Shown here one piece after another: positions 8,902 to 17,315 of a stretch of DNA of 64,000 nt. The position numbers and the translations under genes were made by a program. Positions within the stretch are counted from its first letter, which is position 1, and every line of letters begins with the position of its first letter. The notes under the pieces were generated by a model. The model saw only the letters and a list, made by a program, of their open reading frames with translations, did not search any database and was not told where the DNA came from. This DNA comes from Deltaproteobacteria bacterium (GTDB taxonomy: Bacteria > Myxococcota_A > UBA9160 > UBA4427), in the NCBI GenBank assembly GCA_002719955.1, contig PBFW01000007.1, forward strand, positions 251,724 to 315,723. Reading direction: 5' to 3'.

Positions 8902-9705
8902 ATGGCCGGTTCAGCATTTTCGAGGCCGCGCGAGGCGGAAATTTCGGAGAGATTCCACGAACTCGTCTTGCCGGACGAGGGCAGGGACGAGACGCGAGGC
9001 CCCCAGCGCGCAAGGGAGATCGGCATGAGCGAATCTCGTGACATGACTCGGCCCGCGACGCCATCGTCGATGGCCGAATCGGATGGCCACGGACCGATCG
9101 ATGACGCCGCCAAGCAGGCTTCGCCCCATGCCGATGCCGCGCGAGTCCGCGGCATCGCCCTGCCCGGTGACCGAAGCACCCAGAGCGACCGAAGTGCCCG
9201 AGATCGCGAACGACAGGCCCAAAGACCCTCGTTCTGGCGTCGCATCGCCCTGGGTCGCCGCGTGATCGGAGCGGCCCGAGGGAAGGCGACCCCGACCGAA
9301 GAACTGACTCGAGCGAGCGAGCCCGCACACAAGGCCCAGGTCCCGGTCCGCCGCCGGGCCGATCCGTCGCCGCCCAAACCTTTCGACACGCGGGGGGCCG
9401 AAACGCGCATCGTCGAGTCGCTCCTGCAGGCGCTCGTCTCGGTCGAAGCCAAGCTCGAACGCAGCCATACCGAACTCCTCGGCCGCTCCGATCAGGTCGA
9501 ACAGAGGTTGACCCAACTCTGGGACATCGAAGAACAGCTCGGCACCCTGGGCGAGCTCCAGGAATCGCTGCTCCGGGTGTCGGAGCAGCAGCGCCGCCTC
9601 GAATTCGCGGTCGTTTCGCAGACGCGCACGCTCAAGTGGCTGGTCGCGTCCGTTTTCTTCTCGTTGGCGGCCGCTGCCTTCGTGGTCGCCGCAATCCTTC
9701 AATAG
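8902..9705 (+). CDS. Hypothetical coiled-coil protein with a C-terminal membrane anchor
   Basis: 267 residues, no family recognised. Residues 1-170 are polar, Arg/Asp/Ser-rich and look disordered. Residues ~175-240 form a probable coiled coil (heptad-like LLQALVSVEAKLERSHTELL, LTQLWDIEEQLGTLGELQES). The C-terminus is a single hydrophobic helix, WLVASVFFSLAAAAFVVAAI, with nothing after it, so the protein is probably tail-anchored or a single-pass inner-membrane protein with its bulk in the cytoplasm. The start is uncertain: ATG 8902 follows a G-rich stretch, but ATG 9025, preceded by GGGAGAT, is possible. Confidence 0.6.
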   Translation: MAGSAFSRPREAEISERFHELVLPDEGRDETRGPQRAREIGMSESRDMTRPATPSSMAESDGHGPIDDAAKQASPHADAARVRGIALPGDRSTQSDRSARDRERQAQRPSFWRRIALGRRVIGAARGKATPTEELTRASEPAHKAQVPVRRRADPSPPKPFDTRGAETRIVESLLQALVSVEAKLERSHTELLGRSDQVEQRLTQLWDIEEQLGTLGELQESLLRVSEQQRRLEFAVVSQTRTLKWLVASVFFSLAAAAFVVAAILQ

Positions 9706-9708
9706 ATC

Positions 9709-9732
9709 CGCTCTTTCTCGCAGAAAGCAGCG
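9709..9732 (+). terminator. Hairpin just after the tail-anchored protein gene
   Basis: A ten-base-pair stem with a three-base loop and one bulge (CGCTCTTTCT / AGAAAGCAGCG) starts 4 bases after the stop codon. There is no T-run, so it may end transcription with Rho or simply protect the 3' end. Confidence 0.4.
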
Positions 9733-9775
9733 CTCCAAGTCCACCGTGGATCGCCCGCTCGAGCGAATCATTCCC

Positions 9776-9850
9776 ACGGGCGCAGGCTGAATGCGATCGA
9801 ATTCGCATTCATTGGACGCCCGTCCGGAAAGAGCGGGTCGAACGACCCGC
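9776..9850 (+). promoter_or_regulatory. Nested hairpin array upstream of ahcY
   Basis: The 376-base gap before ahcY holds two strong inverted repeats. The first is nested: an outer 7-base-pair stem (9776-9782 with 9817-9823), a small internal loop, then a 9-base-pair inner stem (9788-9796 with 9803-9811) and a 6-base loop. The second is a 7-base-pair GC-rich stem at 9833-9850 with a GAAC tetraloop. A perfect TTGACA follows at 9872, with no good -10. The inner repeat TGAATGCGA...TCGCATTCA could also be a protein operator. I looked for the SAH-riboswitch core and did not find it. Role unknown: leader RNA, operator or terminator. Confidence 0.45.
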
Positions 9851-10081
9851 GGATGCAAAATCGCACCGAACTTGACATCCGCCAGATCATATACCAGCAT
9901 ATCCGCATATTCAGATATTCGGTCGGAATCATCCGGATCACCGCCCGACCCATCCCGATCACGACACCGCATTCAAGTCGAACGCCCGCCTGATCGCAGA
10001 AGGTCAGGAGCGCCTTTGAATGCGGTGGACGGAATGAGCCGCCCCCATCCGGGGTGCCCGCTCGACAGGAGTCTCGAGAAA

Positions 10082-11545
10082 ATGGCAAAAACCACACCCG
10101 GGGAGCGCACACCGGCTTTCAAGGTCGCCGATCTCACGCTCTGCGACTGGGGTCGCAAAGAGATCGAACTCGCGGAGCACGAAATGCCCGGGCTGATGGT
10201 CCTGCGCGAGCGCTTCGGAAAGACGAAGCCCCTGGCTGGCGTTCGCGTCATGGGCAGCTTGCACATGACGATCCAGACGGCGGTCTTGATCGAGACTCTG
10301 ACGGCGCTCGGGGCCGACGTACGTTGGGTCTCCTGCAACATTTTCTCGACCCAGGACCATGCTGCAGCCGCCGTCGCCGTCGGGCCCGATGGCACGCCGG
10401 AAGATCCAAAAGGCATCCCCGTCTTCGCATGGAAGGGTGAGACCCTCGAGGAGTATTGGTGGTGCACGGATGTGGCCCTCCAATGGCCCGACGGTTCCGG
10501 GCCCGAATTGATCGTCGACGACGGGGGCGACGCGACGCTCCTCATCCACAAGGGGCTCGAATTCGAAAAGGCCGAGAAGATCCCCGCCTTCAATCCCGAA
10601 ACTGACTCAGAGGAATGGGGTGTGATCCTCGGCCTCCTGAACAGCGTTGCCGAGACGGACAAGACCCGCTGGCATCGCACGGCCGAAACCTGCCGCGGCG
10701 TTTCCGAAGAGACGACGACCGGCGTGAACCGGCTCTACCAGATGGAGAAGAACGGCCAGCTGCTCTTCCCGGCGATCAACGTCAACGACTCCGTCACCAA
10801 GTCCAAATTCGACAACGTCTATGGCTGTCGACATTCACTGCCCGACGGCCTCATGCGTGCCTCCGACGTGATGCTCGGCGGCAAGATCGCCGTGATCTGC
10901 GGCTTCGGCGAGGTCGGCAAGGGCTCAGCGGAGAGCCTGCGCGGTCAAGGATGTCGCGTGATCGTGACGGAGATCGATCCGATCTGTGCACTTCAAGCTG
11001 CGATGCAGGGCTACGAGGTCAACACCCTCGAGAACGTCGTCGGAATCGCCGATTTCTTCGTCACGACGACGGGCAATTACGACATCATCACCGCCGACCA
11101 GATGTCGCGGATGAAGGACAAGGCGATCGTGGGCAATATCGGTCACTTCGACAACGAGATCGACATGGCGGGATTGAAGAAGATCCCGGGCATCGAGCAC
11201 ATCAATATCAAGCCGCAATACGACGAGTGGAAATTTCCGGACGGACACAGTGTCCTCATCCTCGCCGAGGGTCGACTGCTGAATCTCGGATGTGCCACAG
11301 GCCACCCGAGCTTCGTGATGTCCGCCTCGTTCACCAACCAGGTCCTCGCCCAGATCGAGCTCCAGGAGAACGGCGGCAACTACGAGAACAAGGTCTATGT
11401 CCTACCGAAGAAGCTCGACGAAGAAGTCGCGCGGCTACATCTGGACAAGCTCGGCGTAGAGCTCACGACGCTCACCGCCAAGCAGGCCGAATACCTCGAC
11501 ATCGATATCGAGGGCCCCTACAAGCCCGATCACTATCGCTACTAG
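10082..11545 (+). CDS. ahcY: Adenosylhomocysteinase
   Basis: Hydrolyses S-adenosylhomocysteine to adenosine and homocysteine with bound NAD+, relieving product inhibition of methyltransferases. 487 residues, the long bacterial form. Landmarks: [49 protein letters not shown], the insert region typical of ~470-490-residue enzymes, [13 protein letters not shown], the NAD-binding [28 protein letters not shown] and the C-terminal [20 protein letters not shown]. The ATG at 10082 has AGGAG 8-9 bases upstream; the open frame extends further but homology does not. Three SAM-dependent methyltransferases follow within 6 kb. Confidence 0.97.
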   Translation: MAKTTPGERTPAFKVADLTLCDWGRKEIELAEHEMPGLMVLRERFGKTKPLAGVRVMGSLHMTIQTAVLIETLTALGADVRWVSCNIFSTQDHAAAAVAVGPDGTPEDPKGIPVFAWKGETLEEYWWCTDVALQWPDGSGPELIVDDGGDATLLIHKGLEFEKAEKIPAFNPETDSEEWGVILGLLNSVAETDKTRWHRTAETCRGVSEETTTGVNRLYQMEKNGQLLFPAINVNDSVTKSKFDNVYGCRHSLPDGLMRASDVMLGGKIAVICGFGEVGKGSAESLRGQGCRVIVTEIDPICALQAAMQGYEVNTLENVVGIADFFVTTTGNYDIITADQMSRMKDKAIVGNIGHFDNEIDMAGLKKIPGIEHINIKPQYDEWKFPDGHSVLILAEGRLLNLGCATGHPSFVMSASFTNQVLAQIELQENGGNYENKVYVLPKKLDEEVARLHLDKLGVELTTLTAKQAEYLDIDIEGPYKPDHYRY

Positions 11546-11576
11546 ATCGAAACGAGGCGCACGAAAAGATTCCCGA

Positions 11577-11623
11577 GCGCGGGACCGGATACGATGATCT
11601 GGGACGGGATCGGTCTCCCGCGC
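11577..11623 (+). terminator. GC-rich hairpin after ahcY
   Basis: An eight-base-pair perfect arm (11577-11584 with 11616-11623), extended by a few interior pairs, starts about 30 bases after the ahcY stop. There is no T-run, so a Rho-independent role is doubtful. The rest of the gap to 11858 has no well-supported gene; see the finding on 11706-11804. Confidence 0.35.
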
Positions 11624-11864
11624 CGAACGCCTCCCAGAACGCTGGTGGTGATCCCCCACCTCCCACCACGATCTAATTCCCCGCGACGAGCGCGCCAGCG
11701 TCTTCGTGTGGGCTGCGATCGGCGGCGGAGGCTTCCTCGTAATCGTGCTCGGGATCATCCTCACGTCGATCGGCCTCTGGCGCACACTCGTCTCTCCCAG
11801 CTAGCGGGGCGCGGGCGCTGACTCGAATCACCCACGACGCACCCCGGGCTTCGATCACGTGGCG

Positions 11865-11870
11865 TATCCT
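11865..11870 (+). promoter_or_regulatory. Candidate -10 element of a leaderless promoter
   Basis: TATCCT is followed by TTGGCC and then GTG at 11877, again six bases. It decides the start of the methyltransferase gene, since the in-frame ATG 11859 lies upstream of this box. Confidence 0.4.
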
Positions 11871-11876
11871 TTGGCC

Positions 11877-12575
11877 GTGAACCCCGACCTTCAAGCCCAT
11901 CTCGGCGCTTTCGGCAGTCATCTCGACCGTCGACGTCCCCCGCTCTGCCCCGAGTTCGAACTCTGGCTATTCGCAGATGATGTCGATCTCGAGGCGGGTT
12001 GTGAGACGTTGGCAGAGGGCGCCGCACCGCCCTTCTGGGCCTTCTGTTGGGGGAGCGGCCAGGCGCTGGCGCGTTATGTCCTCGACCATCCGGAACGCGT
12101 GCGGGATCAAAACATCGTCGACCTCGGAACCGGCTCGGGCATCGTCGCCCTGGCCGCCGCACGCGCCGGTGCCCGCGAAGTGACCGCGCTCGACCTCGAC
12201 CCCCTGTCGCGGAACGCCGCACGACTCAATGCGGAGCTCAATGGCCTGGAGATCCAGACCTCCTGCGAGGCACCCGCCGCGTGGGACCTGATGCTCGCCG
12301 CCGACGTACTCTACGAGACCGGGCTGCGCGAATGGGTTCTCGGCGAAGCCCGCAACCGCGGACCGATCCTGCTCGGAGACCCACGACGCACGGGGACGCC
12401 GCGAGTCGAATTCCCCGAACTCATGAAGATCCCCGCTCACACCTTCCCGGATGTCGACTCGCCCCAGAAAGACGTCGTCCTCTACGACATCCCAAGGCGG
12501 ATTTCCCGACCACGACGCGAGCGTCGCCTTCCCGCGCAAAGACACGAGAACGAGCCAACGCGTTCAGCGCGATGA
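11877..12575 (+). CDS. Class I SAM-dependent methyltransferase (METTL20/ETFB-lysine methyltransferase-like)
   Basis: 232 residues. The signature APPFWAFCWGSGQALARYVL near residue 50, motif I IVDLGTGSGIVALAAARAGA, the acidic ALDLDP end of beta-2, and LMLAADVLYETG followed by GPILLGDPRRTG match the nicotinamide N-methyltransferase/METTL20 group. Relatives methylate lysine in the electron-transfer flavoprotein beta subunit, but substrate prediction is inference. GTG 11877 is preferred over ATG 11859 because a TATCCT box sits six bases before it. The last ~20 residues are Arg-rich and may be unconserved. It overlaps nothing and is followed by tpm after 57 bases. Confidence 0.82.
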   Translation: MNPDLQAHLGAFGSHLDRRRPPLCPEFELWLFADDVDLEAGCETLAEGAAPPFWAFCWGSGQALARYVLDHPERVRDQNIVDLGTGSGIVALAAARAGAREVTALDLDPLSRNAARLNAELNGLEIQTSCEAPAAWDLMLAADVLYETGLREWVLGEARNRGPILLGDPRRTGTPRVEFPELMKIPAHTFPDVDSPQKDVVLYDIPRRISRPRRERRLPAQRHENEPTRSAR

Positions 12576-12632
12576 ATCGACTCGGTGGCGCCTGAACGAC
12601 GGCCGACTCCGGCCAGAAAAGAGACGGCTCCC

Positions 12633-13310
12633 GTGAAAGCAGAATTCTGGAAAGAGCGTTGGGAAACCGATCAGCTCGGTTTCCACCAGACCGAAACCAA
12701 TGCGCATCTCAAGCAGTTCTGGGCAGAACTCGAAGCCACCGCCGGCGCGACGGTATTCGTTCCGCTCTGTGGCAAGAGCCTTGACATGCGTTGGCTGCGG
12801 TCGATCGGGCACCCGGTGATCGGTGTCGAGATCTCGCCGATCGCGGTTTGCGATTTTTTCAAAGCAGCCGGCATCGAAGCTAAAACCTCCGCATCCGACG
12901 GAGGCCTCGTGCGCTCCTCGGGTGGGGGTTATGACCTCTATTGCGGTGACTTCTTCGCCCTCGAGGCCCACCATCTGGCCGATGTCCGCGCCGTCTACGA
13001 TCGAGCATCGCTGATCGCTCTCCCTCCCAAGATGCGCGAGCGATATGCAAAACACCTCGCGAAAGCTTTGCCCGCAACGGTTTCGATCCTGCTGATCGCG
13101 CTCGAGTACGACCCGTCTCGGATGCAGGGGCCACCCCATTGCGTGCCCGCAAGCGAAATCGAAGCGCTCTTCGGGGCCGCCTTCGAGGTCGAACGACTCT
13201 GGTCGAGCGGGCCCCAGGAAGCCAGCGAATATTTCCGCGCCCGCGGGCTCGATGCGTCGACCACGACCGTCTGGCGGATCGAACGCGGGACAACCCATCG
13301 ATGGACCTGA
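12633..13310 (+). CDS. tpm: Thiopurine S-methyltransferase family protein
   Basis: 225 residues, close to bacterial TPMTs (~218). The start EFWKERWETDQLGFHQTETN, motif I region TVFVPLCGKSLDMRWL, GHPVIGVEISPIAVCDFFKA, and the late PPHCVPASEIEALFG are all diagnostic. Bacterial members methylate thiols and selenium or tellurium oxyanions; the natural substrate here is unknown. GTG 12633 is chosen because homology begins four residues later. The stop codon overlaps the ATG of the metallophosphoesterase gene by ten bases, so the two are translationally coupled. Confidence 0.9.
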   Translation: MKAEFWKERWETDQLGFHQTETNAHLKQFWAELEATAGATVFVPLCGKSLDMRWLRSIGHPVIGVEISPIAVCDFFKAAGIEAKTSASDGGLVRSSGGGYDLYCGDFFALEAHHLADVRAVYDRASLIALPPKMRERYAKHLAKALPATVSILLIALEYDPSRMQGPPHCVPASEIEALFGAAFEVERLWSSGPQEASEYFRARGLDASTTTVWRIERGTTHRWT

Positions 13311-14608
13311 ACGGGCCGATCGGCGCGCTGAGCGAGGGCCACACGGGCTGGATCTTCCCGGCGATTGCCCTCGCGACCTGGGTCGCGGTCCCGGCTTATG
13401 CAGCCTTGGCGCGCGGGCGACTCTACGCCCTCTTCGCGGGCGTGCTCCTCACGGTTTCACTGCCGGCGGCGCTGGTGCTGCACACGCGGCTGCGGGAGAT
13501 CGCCTCGGCGGATCTCGGCGGGTGGCTGGATTTCCTCTTCGCCTATTCGATGGCTGCGGCGGGCCTCCAATTCGCCCACCTGGTGCGCGCGCGCATGCGA
13601 GGCTCCCTCTTCCGATGGCTCGTGTCGGTTCCGGGTCAGACCTTCATCGCCGCCGGCATGCTCGCCGGCCCATGGCTACTCGCGCTACTGCCCTTCCGGC
13701 TCCTCTTCGACGTACTCGGCTGGACGGCGCTGCTCTCCGCGTGGACCCTTCTCGAATCACTGCCCCTCGCGGTCTCACTCGCCTCGATCCTCACCTCCGT
13801 CACCACACGCCCCGAGACCGTGCGCTTCCGCCTATCACGACAGGGGCCTGAGGAGATGTGCCGCATCCCGGTCGAGCGCTATCGAGGCCGCCCGCCCGCC
13901 CCGCTCCTCGAACGGCCCCTTCGCGTCGTCCAACTGACGGATACCCACCTCGGCCCCTGGCAGAGCATCGACCGACTGCGCCGCCGCATCGCATCGCTCG
14001 TCGAACGCGAACCCGATCTCGTCGTGCTGACCGGGGATTTCCTGACGATGGAGAGTATGGGGTCACCGGGTTGTCTCGAGGACGCGCTCGAGCCCCTGAC
14101 ACCGGTCGCGGAAAGATGTGTCGCGATCCTCGGGAACCACGACCACGAAGCGCCGCATCAAATCCGCGCAGCGATGCGGAATATCGGGATTCGGCTCCTC
14201 GTCGACGAGGAGGCTTGCTTCGAGACCGCGGTCGCGGACGTCCAGGTCGTCGGTGCAGATTATGTGGGCAGGGGCCACCGAGAGCACCTCGGTGCGCTTC
14301 TCGCGCGATACCCGAGGCGCGAGGATCACCTGCGCCTCCTACTCCTCCACGACCCCGTCGGCTTCCGGGCACTGCCGGCCAATGACGTCGATCTCGTGCT
14401 CTCGGGACATACCCACGGCGGCCAGGTCGGGCTGGTCTCCCTGGGCATCGACTGGACGGTTCTCTCGCCCTCTCGTTGGCCGGACCAGGGCCTCTTCGCC
14501 CAGCGCAGCACGCGACTCTACGTCCACCGCGGCACGGGCTTCTACGGGTTCCCGATGCGAATCGGCGTACCCGCCGAACAATCCGTGCTCGAGATCAGTC
14601 CCGCGTGA
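13301..14608 (+). CDS. Membrane-anchored metallophosphoesterase (calcineurin-like)
   Basis: 435 residues. The N-terminal ~190 residues contain four to five hydrophobic helices (WIFPAIALATWVAVPAYAAL, LFAGVLLTVSLPAALVL, FIAAGMLAGPWLLALLPF). The catalytic domain then shows the full binuclear metal set: VVQLTDTHLGPW (DxH), VVLTGDFLTM (GD), CVAILGNHDHEA (GNHD), LLLLHDPVGF and VLSGHTHGGQVG (GHTH). This layout resembles YkuE/YaeI-type phosphodiesterases, whose substrates are often lipid-linked, UDP-sugar or cell-wall phosphates. The active domain probably sits at the membrane face. The start overlaps the tpm stop. Confidence 0.9.
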   Translation: MDLNGPIGALSEGHTGWIFPAIALATWVAVPAYAALARGRLYALFAGVLLTVSLPAALVLHTRLREIASADLGGWLDFLFAYSMAAAGLQFAHLVRARMRGSLFRWLVSVPGQTFIAAGMLAGPWLLALLPFRLLFDVLGWTALLSAWTLLESLPLAVSLASILTSVTTRPETVRFRLSRQGPEEMCRIPVERYRGRPPAPLLERPLRVVQLTDTHLGPWQSIDRLRRRIASLVEREPDLVVLTGDFLTMESMGSPGCLEDALEPLTPVAERCVAILGNHDHEAPHQIRAAMRNIGIRLLVDEEACFETAVADVQVVGADYVGRGHREHLGALLARYPRREDHLRLLLLHDPVGFRALPANDVDLVLSGHTHGGQVGLVSLGIDWTVLSPSRWPDQGLFAQRSTRLYVHRGTGFYGFPMRIGVPAEQSVLEISPA

Positions 14609-14703
14609 CGAACCCGACCTCGGGGGTCCATCGCTGCTTCCCGAACCGGGTCGAACGGGCCCGGCCCACCGCGCGCCCGAATATCGCGCGCGCGATCGCC
14701 GGC

Positions 14704-15441
14704 CTACCAGACGGTGCGGCCGCCATCGACCACGTGCTCGTGGCCCGTCACATAACTCGACTGGTCGGAGAGGAGGAAGAGGAGCAGCCCCGAAACCTCC
14801 TCGCGCCGTCCGGGCCGTTGGAGAGGCTGCGCCTGAAAGAGGTCGGCATGTTCAGATTCGGGGATGAGGAACATGCCCGTCCCCTCGATCGCGCCGGGGT
14901 GAATCGTATTGACTCGGATATTCCAGGAGCCGAATTCCGCCGCCGCGACTTTGGAGAGACCCCGTACCGCCCATTTCGACGCACCATACGAACCGTGCCC
15001 CGGAATCCCACGCGTTCCAGCGATCGAGGAGAGATTGACGATCGAACCACCACCCGAATCGCGCATGGCCGGAACCACCTTGCGCATTCCGTGAAAGGTC
15101 CCGATCACATTCACCTCGAGCATCTTGCGAAGCCTGTCCGCGTCCTCATCCATGACGGACTCGGTCCACCAGATGGCGGCGTTGTTCACGAGCCCGTCGA
15201 GGCGCCCAGCGTGATCGACCGCCGCCGCGACGACCCGATCCCACTCAGCCTCCGCAGTGATGTCCTGCTCCACGAAAACCGCTGCGTCCCCGAGCGCTTC
15301 CGCCTGCTTCTCCCCCTCCTCGACCTGGAGATCGGTCAGAACGACCCGGGCGCCTTCCTCTACGCAACGGCGCGCGTGGATGGCGCCCATCCCCTGAGCT
15401 GCGCCCGTAATGATGATGCTCTTGCCCTCGAGTTGTCCCAT
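14704..15441 (-). CDS. SDR-family oxidoreductase (20-beta-hydroxysteroid dehydrogenase/FabG3-like)
   Basis: 245 residues. Cofactor site TGAAQGMGAIHARRCVEEGA with an Asp at the end of beta-2 (VVLTDLQ), which favours NAD(H). NNAAIWW follows near residue 85, then NLSSIAGTRGIPG and the catalytic YGASKWAVRGL. The tail YVTGHEHVVDGGRTVW is typical of classical SDRs. It most resembles 3-alpha/20-beta-hydroxysteroid dehydrogenases, but the substrate is inference. GGAGTAAAG lies before the ATG. It faces the metallophosphoesterase gene. Confidence 0.9.
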   Translation of the reverse strand: MGQLEGKSIIITGAAQGMGAIHARRCVEEGARVVLTDLQVEEGEKQAEALGDAAVFVEQDITAEAEWDRVVAAAVDHAGRLDGLVNNAAIWWTESVMDEDADRLRKMLEVNVIGTFHGMRKVVPAMRDSGGGSIVNLSSIAGTRGIPGHGSYGASKWAVRGLSKVAAAEFGSWNIRVNTIHPGAIEGTGMFLIPESEHADLFQAQPLQRPGRREEVSGLLLFLLSDQSSYVTGHEHVVDGGRTVW

Positions 15442-15590
15442 CGCTTTACTCCTTTGCGCGGTCTATGCCATCGTCGAAGAACTCTAGCAAGGCGTTCGGG
15501 GAGCCACGGGAAGAATCGAGCGACCCCTCACGAAGAGCGCGCCGAATGGCCAACGCGAGTCAGGTGCCCGAAACACTGCGAGGTCCTCGA

Positions 15591-16463
15591 ATGAAAGAAG
15601 GCAAGAGCAGTTCCACGGCCTGGGGCGTCACCCTCGCCCGAGTCGCCCACGTGCGATTCGACGAATCCCCGCCGATCTTCGACGACTCCCTCGCCTTTGA
15701 ACTCGTCGAGCCCGAGATCCAGCCGATCCTCGAACACTATCGTCCGGTCCGGGACCCGGAAAAGAGCGCCCTCGAAGAAGTCCGCCGGGCGCGCGCCTAT
15801 CTACCCCTGCGCCAACGTTATCAGGAGGAATGCCTGATGGCGGCGTATGAGCGGGGCGTTCGTCAATTCGTACTGCTCGGGGCCGGGCTCGATGCCTACG
15901 CGTTTCGCCAGCCGCCGGATCACAGCGATCTCTCGATCTTCGAAGTCGACTTCCCGGCGACGCAAGCGAAAAAACGTGCGCGCATCGAGCGGCTCGGCTG
16001 GTGCGAACCCGCAAATCTCTTCTTCAGCCCCTGCGATTTCGAACGGGATAATCTCTCCCAGTCCCTTTTGCGGTCGGGCTTCGACAAGCGGCTCCCTTGT
16101 TATTTCACCTGGATGGGCGTCACCGTGTATCTCGAACGCGAAACCGTTCGTTCGACCTTCTCCGATCTTCTCGCGATATCGGCACCGGGAAGTTCGATCG
16201 CATTCGAATATGCCCTCCCCACCGAAGATCTATCGGGAAGCGATCTCCTCTCTCGCCAATTCTCCCTCGCCCAGAAGAATCGCGAACGCGAACCCTTCGT
16301 GAGCCAATTTCGGCTCGAGGGGATCCGCGAACTCGTGACCGATATCGGCTGGAAGCGATTCGAAGCGCTCGACCACGAAGAGACGGCTGCCCGGATCCTG
16401 GCGGGAAGAAATGACGACCTGAGCATTCATATGGGCTTCCGCCTGGCCGAAGCCTTCAACTGA
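15591..16463 (+). CDS. SAM-dependent methyltransferase, leucine carboxyl methyltransferase family (PF04072)
   Basis: 290 residues. The N-terminal pattern SSTAWGVTLARVAHVRFDES then PPIFDDSLAFEL is that of the PPM/LCMT-like family, followed by RQRYQEECLMAAYERGVRQF, motif I VLLGAGLDAYAFR and IFEVDFPATQAKKRARI. Bacterial members methylate carboxyl or hydroxyl groups on small molecules, often in secondary metabolism. ATG 15591 has GAGG upstream and fits homology; the frame opens earlier (15465) without family similarity. This is the third methyltransferase downstream of ahcY. Confidence 0.88.
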   Translation: MKEGKSSSTAWGVTLARVAHVRFDESPPIFDDSLAFELVEPEIQPILEHYRPVRDPEKSALEEVRRARAYLPLRQRYQEECLMAAYERGVRQFVLLGAGLDAYAFRQPPDHSDLSIFEVDFPATQAKKRARIERLGWCEPANLFFSPCDFERDNLSQSLLRSGFDKRLPCYFTWMGVTVYLERETVRSTFSDLLAISAPGSSIAFEYALPTEDLSGSDLLSRQFSLAQKNREREPFVSQFRLEGIRELVTDIGWKRFEALDHEETAARILAGRNDDLSIHMGFRLAEAFN

Positions 16464-16487
16464 GAAACCGGACCCGGAGCCGCGAAC

Positions 16488-17285
16488 TCAGCCCATCCGT
16501 CGAGCGATCAACCTGTGGGTGCTCACCGGCAAGATCCGCTTCAGCCAATCCGCCGCGTACGCCTCCCACCCCGCGATCGCGCGCAGCTTGTTCTTATCGA
16601 TGGCGCGCACGATCACCCGGGCCACTTTCGCCGGTGGTCGCGACCGCTCGAGTCCAGACACCGTCGCCTCTCGAATCTCGTCGTCATAACTTCGCATCGT
16701 CTCGTGGATGCTGGTGTTGATGCCACCCGGATGGATGCTGGTAACCCCGATATTCGTTCCGCGAAGCTCGGCCCAGAGCGATTCGGTGAAACCTTTGACC
16801 GCAAATTTCGTCGCGCAATAGGAACTCTGGGACGGCACACCGATGAATCCGAACATGCTCGAAATATTCACGATGTGGGCTTCATCGGCCTTCTTGAGTT
16901 CGGGCAGAAAGAATTTGCAGCCGTGAACGACACCCCAGAAGTTGATCCCCACGATCCACTGCAGATCCTCGATCGTCTGATCTTCGAAGGTCGCCGCGAC
17001 CGAAACACCCGCATTGTTGATCAGGATATTCACCCCGCCGTGTTCGGCAACGACCTCTCCGGGGAGTCGCGACATCCGCTCAGGATCCGCCACATCGGCC
17101 AGATGGATCGACGTCCTGATCCCACGCGATTCGAATTCCCTGGCCGCCGCCTCGAGTTTCACCGGGTTGAGATCGACCAGAGCCAATTCGCAACCCCGCC
17201 CGGCGAGGAGGTCGGCGGTGGCCAGACCCACTCCGCTCGCGCCACCCGTAATGACCGCGACACGGCCCATCAGCTCATTCATCAC
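16488..17285 (-). CDS. SDR-family oxidoreductase
   Basis: 265 residues. AVITGGASGVGLATADLLAG is the glycine-rich motif; ELALVDLN has the Asp that favours NAD(H). ILINNAGVSVAATFE, NISSMFGFIGVPSQ and the catalytic YCATKFAVKGFTESL are present. The long C-terminal helix (VARVIVRAIDKNKLRAIAGW) is like that of hydroxysteroid/acetoin-type SDRs that act on bulky hydrophobic alcohols. GAGGAGCACGAG precedes tandem ATG codons at 17285 and 17282. It lies 30 bases downstream of gluQ on the same strand. Confidence 0.9.
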   Translation of the reverse strand: MMNELMGRVAVITGGASGVGLATADLLAGRGCELALVDLNPVKLEAAAREFESRGIRTSIHLADVADPERMSRLPGEVVAEHGGVNILINNAGVSVAATFEDQTIEDLQWIVGINFWGVVHGCKFFLPELKKADEAHIVNISSMFGFIGVPSQSSYCATKFAVKGFTESLWAELRGTNIGVTSIHPGGINTSIHETMRSYDDEIREATVSGLERSRPPAKVARVIVRAIDKNKLRAIAGWEAYAADWLKRILPVSTHRLIARRMG

Positions 17286-17315
17286 TCGTGCTCCTCGACA
17301 TGGGTCGGAAGGGAC

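Noticed and set aside
9872..9901. TTGACA as the ahcY promoter
   Set aside because: The -35 is perfect, but no acceptable -10 lies 16-18 bases downstream (CAGCAT/AGCATA), so it is mentioned but not called.
9706..10081. SAH riboswitch upstream of ahcY
   Set aside because: The GGAGCGCTGC core occurs only on the wrong strand (9727-9736). The plus strand has GGAGCG near 10009 without the conserved GCTGC and GGCTCG elements.
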